DNA from: Desulfobacteraceae bacterium
GTDB taxonomy: Bacteria; Desulfobacterota; Desulfobacteria; Desulfobacterales; Desulfobacteraceae
Reading direction: 5' to 3'
DNA: 64,000 nucleotides
Assembly: GCA_016743945.1 (NCBI GenBank)
Contig: JADGFI010000017.1
Location: 45,420 to 109,419, forward strand
Under the pieces are notes generated by a model, which was not told the DNA's origin, did no database searches, and was given only the letters and a program-made list of their open reading frames with translations. Of this stretch, positions 26,433 through 34,304 are shown one piece after another; positions within the stretch are counted from its first letter, which is position 1, and every line of letters starts with the position of its first letter. The position numbers were made by a program, and so were the translations under genes.

Positions 26433-26453
26433 ACGCATTGCTGTCCGGCGATT

Positions 26454-26492
26454 GTGCCGCTCCCTTTCATCCGGAGCGGCACGCCTCTTTTT
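26454..26492 (+). terminator. Rho-independent terminator after the TPR gene
   Basis: Perfect 10-bp stem GTGCCGCTCC (26454-26463)/GGAGCGGCAC (26473-26482) followed by GCCTCTTTTT. Confidence 0.85.
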
Positions 26493-26569
26493 CGACGCGC
26501 AACAAAACATACCGCTTTAAAAATTAAGCGAGCCTAATTCATAACCATTAAAAATCGGGTGGAAAAGAG

Positions 26570-27253
26570 ATGGAAAAAGAAACCTATTGGAGCCATTTTG
26601 CAGCGGACTTTGAAAAACGCAATAGCTATGTTATAGGCAAACCGGATCTGGGACTTGCAAAAGCAAAAGTAGCGCGTCAGCAGGACCTGGGCAGGGTTCT
26701 GGAACTGGGATGCGGAAACGGTACTTACTCTGAACTTATTGCTCCCCGGACCGACTGTGTTTTGGCCACAGATTTTTCCGATGAAATGGTTTGTGTGGCA
26801 AAAAAAAAGCTGAAAAATTTCTGCAATGTCCGGGTTGAAAAACGAAACTGCCTGGAAACAGGCTATGAGGACAACTCATTTGACACAGTGCTGATGGTCA
26901 ATCTGTTACATATCATCCCCGATCCCCGATCCGCCCTTGAGGAAGCAGGCCGGGTGCTTAAACCCGGGGGGAGGATAATGGTGCTGAGCTTCACCACTGC
27001 CGGTATGACCCTGCGGAACAAGCTGACCATGATTTTTCGGTATCTGAGGGCCTACGGGAAGCCGCCTGAAAATAACCGGCACATTGATCCTAAGTCAATG
27101 AGGGATTTGCTGCTCCGGGCAGGGTTTGCCGTGGAGGAAAGCACTCTTATCGGCCAGCGGTGCAAGGCGGTCTGGGCCACGGGGGTTTACATGGACTGCC
27201 AGACCTGCATCCAGAAGATTACAACGAGGAAAGCCGGATCCCCAGGAGAATAA
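26570..27253 (+). CDS. Class I SAM-dependent methyltransferase
   Basis: A 227-aa methyltransferase with motif I VLELGCGNGTYSELI, strand-2 acidic end LATDFSDEM, motif II NSFDTVLMVNLLHII and motif III GRVLKPGGRIMV. It is related to the enzyme at 4040-4696 (same NLLHII and RVL.PGG). Its 3' end overlaps the convergent membrane-protein gene at 27219 by 35 bp. No neighbour indicates its substrate. Confidence 0.88.
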   Translation: MEKETYWSHFAADFEKRNSYVIGKPDLGLAKAKVARQQDLGRVLELGCGNGTYSELIAPRTDCVLATDFSDEMVCVAKKKLKNFCNVRVEKRNCLETGYEDNSFDTVLMVNLLHIIPDPRSALEEAGRVLKPGGRIMVLSFTTAGMTLRNKLTMIFRYLRAYGKPPENNRHIDPKSMRDLLLRAGFAVEESTLIGQRCKAVWATGVYMDCQTCIQKITTRKAGSPGE

Positions 27254-28082
27254 TAGCAGGGAACACAATGGAGTATAGGATATCGGATCGTTTGAGCTGC
27301 CTTGCCCCGGGAGATTGAAGCAAAACAACGGGAAGAAAAAAAAGAACCAGCAGGGGTATTCCCGGTATAAAAAATGAGGTTGAATGGGCCAGGAACACCC
27401 CGAAAAGAAGAGCAAGCCCTGGAATCGGGAGATTAAAAAATTTATCATTGATCTTAAATTTCCCGGCACCTGCCGACAAAAACACCAGAAACACCACATC
27501 GGAGACACCGAATAGGGGCATAAAACTGGGAAAGCCCCACACCGGGATCTTGATGAGAAAATAATCGGCAACCGGCGGCGGCCCCGCCATTGTTCCGGTA
27601 TAGTAGTGCTCCAGAATACCGGCAATTTTTTGTGTCGGTCCTGCCACAACACTTGCAAGGTCGGCGGTCATTGCAGTCAGGCAGACGGGCACAAACTCTG
27701 CTGGCCGCATCAACCCCGTGGCAAGGGCTTTTCCCGACAAGCCCGCCGCCACAATCAGGTTTAATGTACCGACCACCCCGACAACCTCCCGAGAAAGATG
27801 TCCGGCCTGATCCAGGAAAAAGACAAGGGCCCATACAGCAAGGCATCCCACAAACAAAAGAGTACCATTTCTCTTGTTGAAGTCTGGCATCAGCGCCAGG
27901 GTTCCAAGCATTAGTAAGAAGAATGCCGGGACCAAAACGGCCACCGCGCTTTCGGGTATAACAAGCCCGGAAAACCTGCCGAAAAAAAAGGCAACCATTC
28001 CTGCGGGAAGGGCCCATACAAAGCAGGCCAGGCAAAACCATCGGACCTGATTTTTATCCATGGTCAAGCGCCGGTAAATCAA
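27219..28082 (-). CDS. Polytopic membrane protein, possible GxGD-type intramembrane protease
   Basis: A 287-aa protein with about eight or nine hydrophobic segments. I do not recognise the family with confidence. Two aspartates sit in hydrophobic segments: D141 in MTADLASVV and D195 in FGVSDVVFL. A later FIPGIPLLVL resembles the PALP region. Spacing and order recall presenilin/signal-peptide-peptidase homologues (YD, GxGD, PAL), but the motifs are imperfect. The start is either TTG at 28082, which overlaps the prepilin peptidase stop as TTGA, or ATG at 28061. It is coupled to the prepilin peptidase gene, so an accessory processing role in the secretion/pilus locus is conceivable. Confidence 0.65.
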   Translation of the reverse strand: MIYRRLTMDKNQVRWFCLACFVWALPAGMVAFFFGRFSGLVIPESAVAVLVPAFFLLMLGTLALMPDFNKRNGTLLFVGCLAVWALVFFLDQAGHLSREVVGVVGTLNLIVAAGLSGKALATGLMRPAEFVPVCLTAMTADLASVVAGPTQKIAGILEHYYTGTMAGPPPVADYFLIKIPVWGFPSFMPLFGVSDVVFLVFLSAGAGKFKINDKFFNLPIPGLALLFGVFLAHSTSFFIPGIPLLVLFFLPVVLLQSPGARQLKRSDILYSIVFPAIILLGIRLSSL

Positions 28083-28867
28083 TTAAGATACCAGTAAATC
28101 AACTGGTCTCCGAACCATAGATAAACCACGGCTGCAAAAGAAATAAAAGGTCCAAACGGAATAGCGATTTTCATATTAAACTTTTGTTTTGACAAAATTA
28201 TTCCAACACCCGTGATAGTTCCGGTCAAGGAACTTAAAAAAAGAGTAAACAGCACCCCCTGCCAGCCAGTAAAGGCGCCCACCATGGCAAGCAGCTTGAT
28301 ATCCCCCCCTCCCATTCCACAGGTTTTTTTAAACCCGTAATACATAAGGGCTATGAGATAAAGAATCCCCCCACCGGCCATGATTCCAAGGAAAGATTCC
28401 TGCCATGTTATTATACCCTGGGAGAAAAAAGATACCACACAAAAAAACAAAATCCCCGGGAGGGATAAAATATTTGGAATTATCCTGTGATCAATATCAA
28501 TGCAGGATATAATCAGCAATAGTTCAAAAAAAGTAAAGTGAAGCAATCCCAAAGATATTCCATGATATGAAAAAATTAAAAGGGCTGCCGCTCCGGATAC
28601 AATCTCCACCAGCAAATAACGCGGTCCGATTTTGACACCACAGTTTCTGCATCTCCCCCTAAGAAAAAGATAGCTTATGATTGGAATATTGTCATAAAAT
28701 TTTATATGTTTTTTGCATCCAGGGCATAAAGAACCTGGTGAAACCACTGACAATGATTTCGGGATTCTTGCAATACAGACGTTTGCAAAACTTCCGATGC
28801 ATGCTCCAAAAACAAATAAAAACAGGTAAATAAATGGAATCTCAAATGGCTGCAAAAATGAGGTCAA
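28079..28867 (-). CDS. Prepilin peptidase (type IV leader peptidase/N-methyltransferase)
   Basis: A 262-aa inner-membrane enzyme that cleaves the leader of type IV prepilins and pseudopilins and N-methylates the new end. It shows the N-terminal zinc-type cysteine quartet (CPGCKK and CRNCG), conserved RGRCRNCG...PRYLLVE, the first aspartate in CIDIDHRIIPN and the GxGD motif GMGGGDIKLLAMVGAF. Length and layout are normal for GspO/PilD. The neighbours are pseudopilin, ATPase and secretin genes on the same strand, whose products it should serve. Confidence 0.95.
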   Translation of the reverse strand: MTSFLQPFEIPFIYLFLFVFGACIGSFANVCIARIPKSLSVVSPGSLCPGCKKHIKFYDNIPIISYLFLRGRCRNCGVKIGPRYLLVEIVSGAAALLIFSYHGISLGLLHFTFFELLLIISCIDIDHRIIPNILSLPGILFFCVVSFFSQGIITWQESFLGIMAGGGILYLIALMYYGFKKTCGMGGGDIKLLAMVGAFTGWQGVLFTLFLSSLTGTITGVGIILSKQKFNMKIAIPFGPFISFAAVVYLWFGDQLIYWYLN

Positions 28868-28890
28868 CAGTTCTGAATGGATATTGATTT

Positions 28891-29430
28891 TTAAGCCCTT
28901 TCTTTTTGTCTATAATATTTAAGGATAGTTTCTATTTTTGCCAGGCATAAATTTTGATCGGTGTTATTGACAATATCATCCCTGACCGATTCCAATTTTT
29001 CCCTGGCGTTTTCATAGCCTAGGCGATCTTCTCTCATGGCGTCGATCATATGATTCAAATCGTGTGATAGTTCTTTAAATGAATCTTTTTTCCTGAACAC
29101 AATTTTTTTTTCAGGCAGATTTCCCTTTGCAATCTGCCTTAATACGGCGCTTGTTTTTTGTACAGGTCCTGCAATTGAATGTGTAAGCCTTATGGAAAAA
29201 AACACAACAACGCAGGAGAAAATAAGGAGAAGCAAAAACATCTGAATAAATATTTGTAGATTACAGGAGGCATGCATCTGATTGTCCATAAAGATAAGAT
29301 AAAACCAGGATAGCGAAATTCCAGTCGCCAGTATGCATGGGATCTGGATCGCCGTGATTTTAAGAGCATAGCCCAATTGAAATTTTTTATTGATTAGATA
29401 CTTACGTTTCTTTTTGTTTTTTTGTTTCAT
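28891..29430 (-). CDS. Membrane-anchored HAMP-domain protein
   Basis: A 179-aa protein with a basic N-terminus, two TM helices (about residues 20-45 and 60-82) around a short periplasmic loop, and a HAMP linker (SIAGPVQKTSAVLRQIAKGNLPEKKI...FKELSHDLNHMIDAM), followed by a short coiled coil. No kinase, cyclase or chemoreceptor output domain follows. It may act as a scaffold or sensor for the secretion/pilus machinery encoded around it. Confidence 0.8.
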   Translation of the reverse strand: MKQKNKKKRKYLINKKFQLGYALKITAIQIPCILATGISLSWFYLIFMDNQMHASCNLQIFIQMFLLLLIFSCVVVFFSIRLTHSIAGPVQKTSAVLRQIAKGNLPEKKIVFRKKDSFKELSHDLNHMIDAMREDRLGYENAREKLESVRDDIVNNTDQNLCLAKIETILKYYRQKERA

Positions 29431-29447
29431 GATATCCCATTGTTACG

Positions 29448-29517
29448 TTTATATGAAATTTCCACCAAGGTGTTGCAATCCCGGAAGTTTCTACCATGTT
29501 CGGCCATGCCGATTATC
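29448..29517 (+). repeat. Intergenic structured repeat, copy A
   Basis: One of four copies (others at 30416-30504, 55449-55541, 60444-60540). The core is ATATGAAATTTCC, then CCAAGGTGTTGCAAT, then GGAAGTTTC. The ends pair (GAAATTTCC with GGAAGTTTC, one G-U), leaving the conserved CCAAGG..TGCAAT in the loop. A second short palindrome CGGCCATGCCG follows. It lies between two genes of the pilus/secretion run. Confidence 0.7.
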
Positions 29518-29896
29518 ATGGACCCGTACGCCTCATATCATCCTGGGTATCTAAGATACCGTCGGGCCCCAGACTGATTAAGAGATATGTCTTATCTTTT
29601 TTAGATGATTTATAAACAAGCCTGTTTCCCCAGTGATCGGTCATAAGATCTTTCAGGTTATTTTCCTTGAAATTTTTTACCATCCAGATTTCAAATCTGT
29701 CCGGTCGGGGCAAACGTCCTTTTTTCAAATAGGTATAATCCAGCATCATAGTGATGGATCGCAGATCTCCGGCCGTGGCTATCTGCCGGGACATTGCAAC
29801 TGTTTCATCATAAAATTCCATGATATTACCTGAATTTCCAACAATAACTCCCAGCGCAATACTTCCGGCTATCAATTGTCTTATTATTTCAACCAT
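29516..29896 (-). CDS. GspG-like protein without a canonical prepilin leader
   Basis: A 126-aa protein with one N-terminal hydrophobic segment and a C-terminal domain like the major pseudopilin GspG: TDHWGNRLVYKSS and ISLGPDGILDTQDD match the conserved D.WG..Y and S.GpDG..gT.DD region. The N-terminus is MVEIIRQLIAGSIALGVIVG rather than the G/FTLIE prepilin cleavage site, so it may not be processed by the peptidase encoded nearby. It is either a divergent, membrane-anchored pseudopilin or a decayed one. It is next to the HAMP protein and the protein at 29900-30400. Confidence 0.75.
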   Translation of the reverse strand: MVEIIRQLIAGSIALGVIVGNSGNIMEFYDETVAMSRQIATAGDLRSITMMLDYTYLKKGRLPRPDRFEIWMVKNFKENNLKDLMTDHWGNRLVYKSSKKDKTYLLISLGPDGILDTQDDMRRTGP

Positions 29897-29899
29897 AAA

Positions 29900-30400
29900 T
29901 TAAAGAACACTTCTTTTTTTTCTACGGATAAAAGCCAATCCCGACAGGGCGATAACCAATCCTGCCGCAGATACCGGGAAAACATATTTATTATAATAAT
30001 AGCTTGTTTTCTTTACATAGGTATACAGCTCTATTTTTTCTTCTCCGTTTTGTGGATTAAATACCCATCTGCCGTTTGCAAGCCTGTTAATGCTCATTTT
30101 ATCGTTAAAGATATTTTTTGTTTTAACATCCAGGGTTTTAAAATGAATGACAGCATGGTTTTTATCCTGCTTAACATCTATAAATTTATTAACATAGAAC
30201 CTTTTTTCCCATTTTTCATACTTATCCTTGTATAGCTGCCTATGAACATATGATTCCATAAAATAGGCGGTATCGTCAACCACCAGGGTATCCTTGTCCA
30301 AAGGAACCTTCATCCTTCCCTTTGTACTGTGTGCCAAAGAAGAACTTACAGATCCAAAAATAAGAAACAAAATCAAGCATGGCAGTAGCATTTTTTTCAC
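29900..30400 (-). CDS. Exported protein of unknown function with C-terminal membrane anchor
   Basis: A 166-aa protein from the GTG at 30400, preferred because AGGAGG lies 5-6 nt upstream; longer reading runs through repeat copy B. It has a signal peptide (LPCLILFLIFGSVSSSLAHS), a polar, lysine-rich periplasmic domain (AYFMESYVHRQLYKDKYEKWEK) and a C-terminal TM helix followed by RRKKR. This resembles proteins anchored at the periplasmic face. No named family was recognised. Its position between PpiC and GspG-like genes suggests an accessory of the secretion locus. Confidence 0.65.
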   Translation of the reverse strand: MKKMLLPCLILFLIFGSVSSSLAHSTKGRMKVPLDKDTLVVDDTAYFMESYVHRQLYKDKYEKWEKRFYVNKFIDVKQDKNHAVIHFKTLDVKTKNIFNDKMSINRLANGRWVFNPQNGEEKIELYTYVKKTSYYYNKYVFPVSAAGLVIALSGLAFIRRKKRSVL

Positions 30401-30415
30401 AAAAACCTCCTTTTT

Positions 30416-30504
30416 TTGTATGGAAATTCCCACCAAGGCCCTGCAATCATGGGAGTTTGAATTTTTCGTTGCCATAAAATACCAGAACCCATGGCCGTTA
30501 TTTT
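30416..30504 (+). repeat. Intergenic structured repeat, copy B
   Basis: The core is TATGGAAATTCCC, then CCAAGGCCCTGCAAT, then GGGAGTTTG. The arms pair with changes on both sides compared with the other copies. The following part (TTTTTCGTTGCCATAAAATACCA...CATGGCCGTTATT) matches copy D. It overlaps the ribosome-site region of the gene at 29900 and the end of the gene at 30498. Confidence 0.65.
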
Positions 30505-31370
30505 GATCTATCCATAAATGCTGCAAGTTTGGTTTCATCTATTTCAACCTTAAATTCTTTTTTAAGCCGGTCATAGGTGTTCTGCCATGCTTTTTTGTAT
30601 TTTACGTACATCAAATCGTTTTTAATGTAGGCTTTTTTCTCTTTAAAAGAGTGCTGAAGGGGCTTGGTTTTATCCGTTAGTTTGAATATATAAAAGTCTT
30701 CCCCGATCTTATGGGGTCCTGATACCTTCCCTGTTTCAAGGGATGAAATCACAGGCTGCCACGTTTTTTTAAATTTTAAAAGAGCTCTCTTACCGATATC
30801 TCCGCCACGAGTTTTTGATTTTTTATCCATTGAATATTTCGCTGCGGCCCCGTTAAAATCAAAGCGCCCGGTTTGCAATTTTTCAATTACCTCTTTTGCC
30901 GGTTGAAGACTTTGCATTTTGATCATCTTCACACTGTAAAGTGCTTTGTCTTTATAATTGTCCTTATGTTCAGTGTAAAATTGTTTTAACTCTTCTTCGG
31001 TAAACTCCTCCTTGTTGATTTTGGATACAAGGCTGTCCTGCATGACCCGAAGAAACAAATCTGACATGAATTCATGGATTTCAGCCCTTATCCTGGGATC
31101 AAGGTGCAATTTTTCATCAAGCCCCTTTGCGATTATCATCTCCATATTAAGGGCATGATTAAAGACAACGTCAGGGGTAAGTTCTTGGATTTTGCCTTTA
31201 AATGTCCTATTCTTTTTCAGTTTTTCATAATGGGCGTCAAGATCTTGTGTGGTTAAGCTGCCTCCTTTGAATTCAACGATGGCATTTTTATTTGCGCCAT
31301 CCTTGCAACCGGTAACTGTGATTAAAATTACAGCTATTAATAGTAAAGGCATAAAAATTAATTTTTTCAT
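30498..31370 (-). CDS. PpiC/SurA-type peptidyl-prolyl isomerase lipoprotein
   Basis: A 290-aa lipoprotein with signal peptide and lipobox TVTGC (Cys22). A SurA-like N-terminal region (residues 30-130) precedes a parvulin domain (about 140-250) with KMIKMQ, FNGAAAKYSMDKKSKTRGGDIG and KVSGPHKIGEDFYIFKL. It should assist folding of envelope proteins. It is encoded within the pseudopilin/secretin run, directly downstream of gspF, so it may serve the secreted or assembled components. Confidence 0.9.
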   Translation of the reverse strand: MKKLIFMPLLLIAVILITVTGCKDGANKNAIVEFKGGSLTTQDLDAHYEKLKKNRTFKGKIQELTPDVVFNHALNMEMIIAKGLDEKLHLDPRIRAEIHEFMSDLFLRVMQDSLVSKINKEEFTEEELKQFYTEHKDNYKDKALYSVKMIKMQSLQPAKEVIEKLQTGRFDFNGAAAKYSMDKKSKTRGGDIGKRALLKFKKTWQPVISSLETGKVSGPHKIGEDFYIFKLTDKTKPLQHSFKEKKAYIKNDLMYVKYKKAWQNTYDRLKKEFKVEIDETKLAAFMDRSK

Positions 31371-31436
31371 GGAAAAACTCCGTTATTGTTTGTTTTAAAT
31401 ATTGATCAAAAGACCAGGCGCTGGATAGGCCTCTGG

Positions 31437-32636
31437 TTATTGTGAATACATGGTCAGCATGCCGGCAATAAGTCCCCAGGCCACGTAACCCACAAGCCCC
31501 CCTAAGGTAATAATCAGTGCCGGCTCTATCATTGCCGTCATTCTCGATATTTTATCGGTAAGAATTTTTTCATGAAGCTCTCCCACCGTGGTCATGGACT
31601 GATCCATAAGACCCGTCTGTTCTCCGATTTTTATCATTGCCACAACCATTGGCGTAAAAAACCTTTGATCCCGAAGAGCCGACGACAGGGTTTCACCGGC
31701 AAGCACTTTTTCATTCATCCGAGCTATCAGTCTCTTCGCTTCTAAATTTGGCACCGTGTCCCCCACTGCCTTTAAAGCATTTATAAGCGTGATTCCGCTT
31801 TCAAGAAGAGATGCAAAGGTTTTGGCAAACTGAACAATAACGCCGTACCGCATCACAGGACCTATAACAGGAACATATATTTTAAGCCTGTCTATATGAA
31901 GCCTTGTGCCTTTGGTTGTCATGAGAATGATGATTAAAAGGATTAAAATAATAATACCAATGGATATTTCCAGTATATTGGTCTGCATAAAATCGGCCAT
32001 ATCCAGAAGCAATTGTGTATTTGCCGGAAGTCTGCGTCCCTGGAGAAGTGTTGAAAATTTGGGTATTACAAACCCCACAAGAAATCCGACAACTATCATG
32101 GTAACGATAAAAACAACCGAAGGATAAATCATGCTGAGGATCATTTTCCCCTTTAAAGCCGCACGACTTTCAAGAAAATCAGAGATTCTGTCAAGGACAA
32201 CATCGAGGATACCGCCAAGTTCACCGGCTCTTATCATGTTGGTCACCAATGGCGAAAAGATTTTCGGGTACCTGGCAAAGGCATCACTCAAGGGAACCCC
32301 GCTTTCTATATCGCTTTTTATATCCGTCAGGGCATTTTTCATTGTTCTGCTTTCCGCCTGCATCTGAAGAATTCCCATTGCCTCGGAAATGGTTACATTG
32401 GAATTAATCAGGGAGGAGAACATCCTGAAAAAAAGGATGATTTCCTTTGTCCTGACACCTGCGCCGATGGTGAAGTTTTTTTTGCCGGCAGCGGCTCCCT
32501 TGACTTCAATTAATTGCTGAACAATAAAATTGTCACCCTTGAGAAGTCTTCCCGCCGCTCCTTCATCCGGAGCGTTAATGGTGTTTTTGACCTTGTTTCC
32601 TTCAGGGTCTATGGCTGTATATTTAAAAATCGGCAC
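31437..32636 (-). CDS. gspF: GspF/PilC-type inner-membrane platform protein
   Basis: A 399-aa protein with two T2SSF domains (about residues 65-190 and 265-390). Each has a helical cytoplasmic part (RMFSSLINSNVTISEAMGIL; FAKTFASLLESGITLINAL) followed by TM helices. It forms the inner-membrane platform that couples the ATPase to pseudopilus assembly. The ATPase gene lies 13 nt upstream. The N-terminus MPIFKYTAIDPEGNKV is typical for the family. Confidence 0.95.
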   Translation of the reverse strand: MPIFKYTAIDPEGNKVKNTINAPDEGAAGRLLKGDNFIVQQLIEVKGAAAGKKNFTIGAGVRTKEIILFFRMFSSLINSNVTISEAMGILQMQAESRTMKNALTDIKSDIESGVPLSDAFARYPKIFSPLVTNMIRAGELGGILDVVLDRISDFLESRAALKGKMILSMIYPSVVFIVTMIVVGFLVGFVIPKFSTLLQGRRLPANTQLLLDMADFMQTNILEISIGIIILILLIIILMTTKGTRLHIDRLKIYVPVIGPVMRYGVIVQFAKTFASLLESGITLINALKAVGDTVPNLEAKRLIARMNEKVLAGETLSSALRDQRFFTPMVVAMIKIGEQTGLMDQSMTTVGELHEKILTDKISRMTAMIEPALIITLGGLVGYVAWGLIAGMLTMYSQ

Positions 32637-32649
32637 GGTAAAAATCCCA

Positions 32650-34299
32650 TCAATCCAATGTTATTCGCATAATTTCTTCCGGGGTTGTAAGCCCCTGTCT
32701 TACCTTGTCTATTCCGTCATCCCGCATGGTCAGATAATTCGTGTTTTTAAGTGCATAGGTTTTAAGTTCCTCAAACGTGGCCCTTTCCAGGATCATCCTG
32801 CGGATCTGTTCATCAACAGATAAAAGCTCATAAATCCCCATTCTTCCCTTGTAGCCCATGGTGCAATTATCGCAGCCTTTTCCCCTTTTGATTTTAAATT
32901 TCTCATCTTCGCAAAGCCCGAGCATGGAAAGCTCGGACTTTGTTATCTCTTGTAACTCACTGCAAAAAGGACAGACTTTCCTTACCAGCCTCTGGGCAAG
33001 GACCGCACGAATCGAAGCCGCCACAAGAAAAGGTTCGGCCCCCATATCCATCATCCTTGAAAAAGAGCTGGGGGCATCATTTGTATGAAGTGTGGATAAT
33101 ACAAGATGACCTGTAACTGCGGCACGAAGTGAAATATTCAGGGTTTGGGCATCCCTGATCTCGCCAACCATTATGATATCGGGGTCCTGCCTGAGAATGG
33201 CCCTTAACGCATGGGCAAAGGATATCTTTTCACCGGCATCCACCTGGGTCTGGTTTATTCCCCGCACTGACAGCTCAACAGGATCTTCAATGGTTGTAAT
33301 ATTGGTGCGCTCACTTCTCATGGCCTGGAGAGCGCCGTATAATGTTGTTGATTTGCCGGACCCTGTGGGACCGGTTACCAGCACAATCCCATAGGGGGAA
33401 GCAAGATTTTTGTTAAAAGATTCAAGCATGGCGGGTTTCATGCCAAGGGTCTCCATCTCAATTATTTCATCATAGGGAGGAAGAAGTCTTAAAACAGCCT
33501 TTTCACCATTGACGACGGGAAGTATACTGACCCTGACATTGACGCCGTCCATGGCAAGATCAATCAGCAGGGGTTTAAAATGGAATGAACCGTCCTGGGG
33601 TTTTCTTCTTTCCGCAATATCAAGTCCTGCCATAATCTTGATTCTGGAAATAAGCTTTCCGGCAATATCATATGGCAAGTTTTCAGTTTTTTTCATCACC
33701 CCGTCAATCCTGAAACGAATGACGAGTTCATCCCGCTCAGGTTCCACATGAATATCTGAAACACCGGCATTTATGCCACGTATCATTATTTTTTCAAAAA
33801 GTTCGATAATAAATGTAGCGTTATCCGAAACAATGATAGATTGAGGTTTTATGGTTGTATCAAATTGCCTGGCGTAATAATTACTTTGAAGTTTTTTAAT
33901 CTGGGTTCTGGAGGCAAGAACCAGCTTGACCTGTTTTTGTGCAAGACGTGACATGTTCTGCATGACAGCTTTTGGCACAGGCCCTGAACAGGCAAGAAGA
34001 AGTTCGTTGTTTTTACCGAAGGCAACGGGAAGCACACCTGATTTAAGGCACATTTTCTGGGGGAGAATATGGATGGTTTCTTTTTTGATATCCTTTACCG
34101 TTTGCGCCAGGAGAGGAATTCCCAAGAAGGTTGAAAGATACGTTAAGAGGCTGCTGTCGTCAAGGTACCCTTCCTTGACGGCAGCAATGCCTATCTTTTC
34201 TCCAATGATTTTTTGTTTGGAGAGAAGGGTGGTCAATTGTTCTTTTGTCATTACGGAATTTGTAACAAGATACTCTCCGAATCTTTCACTGCGTGCCAT
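32650..34299 (-). CDS. gspE: GspE/PilB-type assembly ATPase
   Basis: A 549-aa hexameric secretion ATPase. The N-terminal MshEN-like domain (residues 1-150) contains GEYLVTNSVMTKEQL. Then come Walker A GPTGSGKSTTLYG, Asp box TIEDPVEL, Walker B DPDIIMVGEIRD, His box GHLVLSTLHTND and a zinc module with CPFC...CDNC. It powers pseudopilus or pilus extension with GspF. MshEN domains in relatives bind c-di-GMP, which fits the c-di-GMP riboswitch found in the same locus at 43632-43714. Confidence 0.95.
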   Translation of the reverse strand: MARSERFGEYLVTNSVMTKEQLTTLLSKQKIIGEKIGIAAVKEGYLDDSSLLTYLSTFLGIPLLAQTVKDIKKETIHILPQKMCLKSGVLPVAFGKNNELLLACSGPVPKAVMQNMSRLAQKQVKLVLASRTQIKKLQSNYYARQFDTTIKPQSIIVSDNATFIIELFEKIMIRGINAGVSDIHVEPERDELVIRFRIDGVMKKTENLPYDIAGKLISRIKIMAGLDIAERRKPQDGSFHFKPLLIDLAMDGVNVRVSILPVVNGEKAVLRLLPPYDEIIEMETLGMKPAMLESFNKNLASPYGIVLVTGPTGSGKSTTLYGALQAMRSERTNITTIEDPVELSVRGINQTQVDAGEKISFAHALRAILRQDPDIIMVGEIRDAQTLNISLRAAVTGHLVLSTLHTNDAPSSFSRMMDMGAEPFLVAASIRAVLAQRLVRKVCPFCSELQEITKSELSMLGLCEDEKFKIKRGKGCDNCTMGYKGRMGIYELLSVDEQIRRMILERATFEELKTYALKNTNYLTMRDDGIDKVRQGLTTPEEIMRITLD

Positions 34300-34304
34300 A
34301 TTTT

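Noticed and set aside
27454..28041. 195-aa cysteine/arginine-rich frame inside the membrane-protein gene
   Set aside because: It lies in another frame of a clear membrane protein and has no ribosome site or domain; shadow of the real gene.
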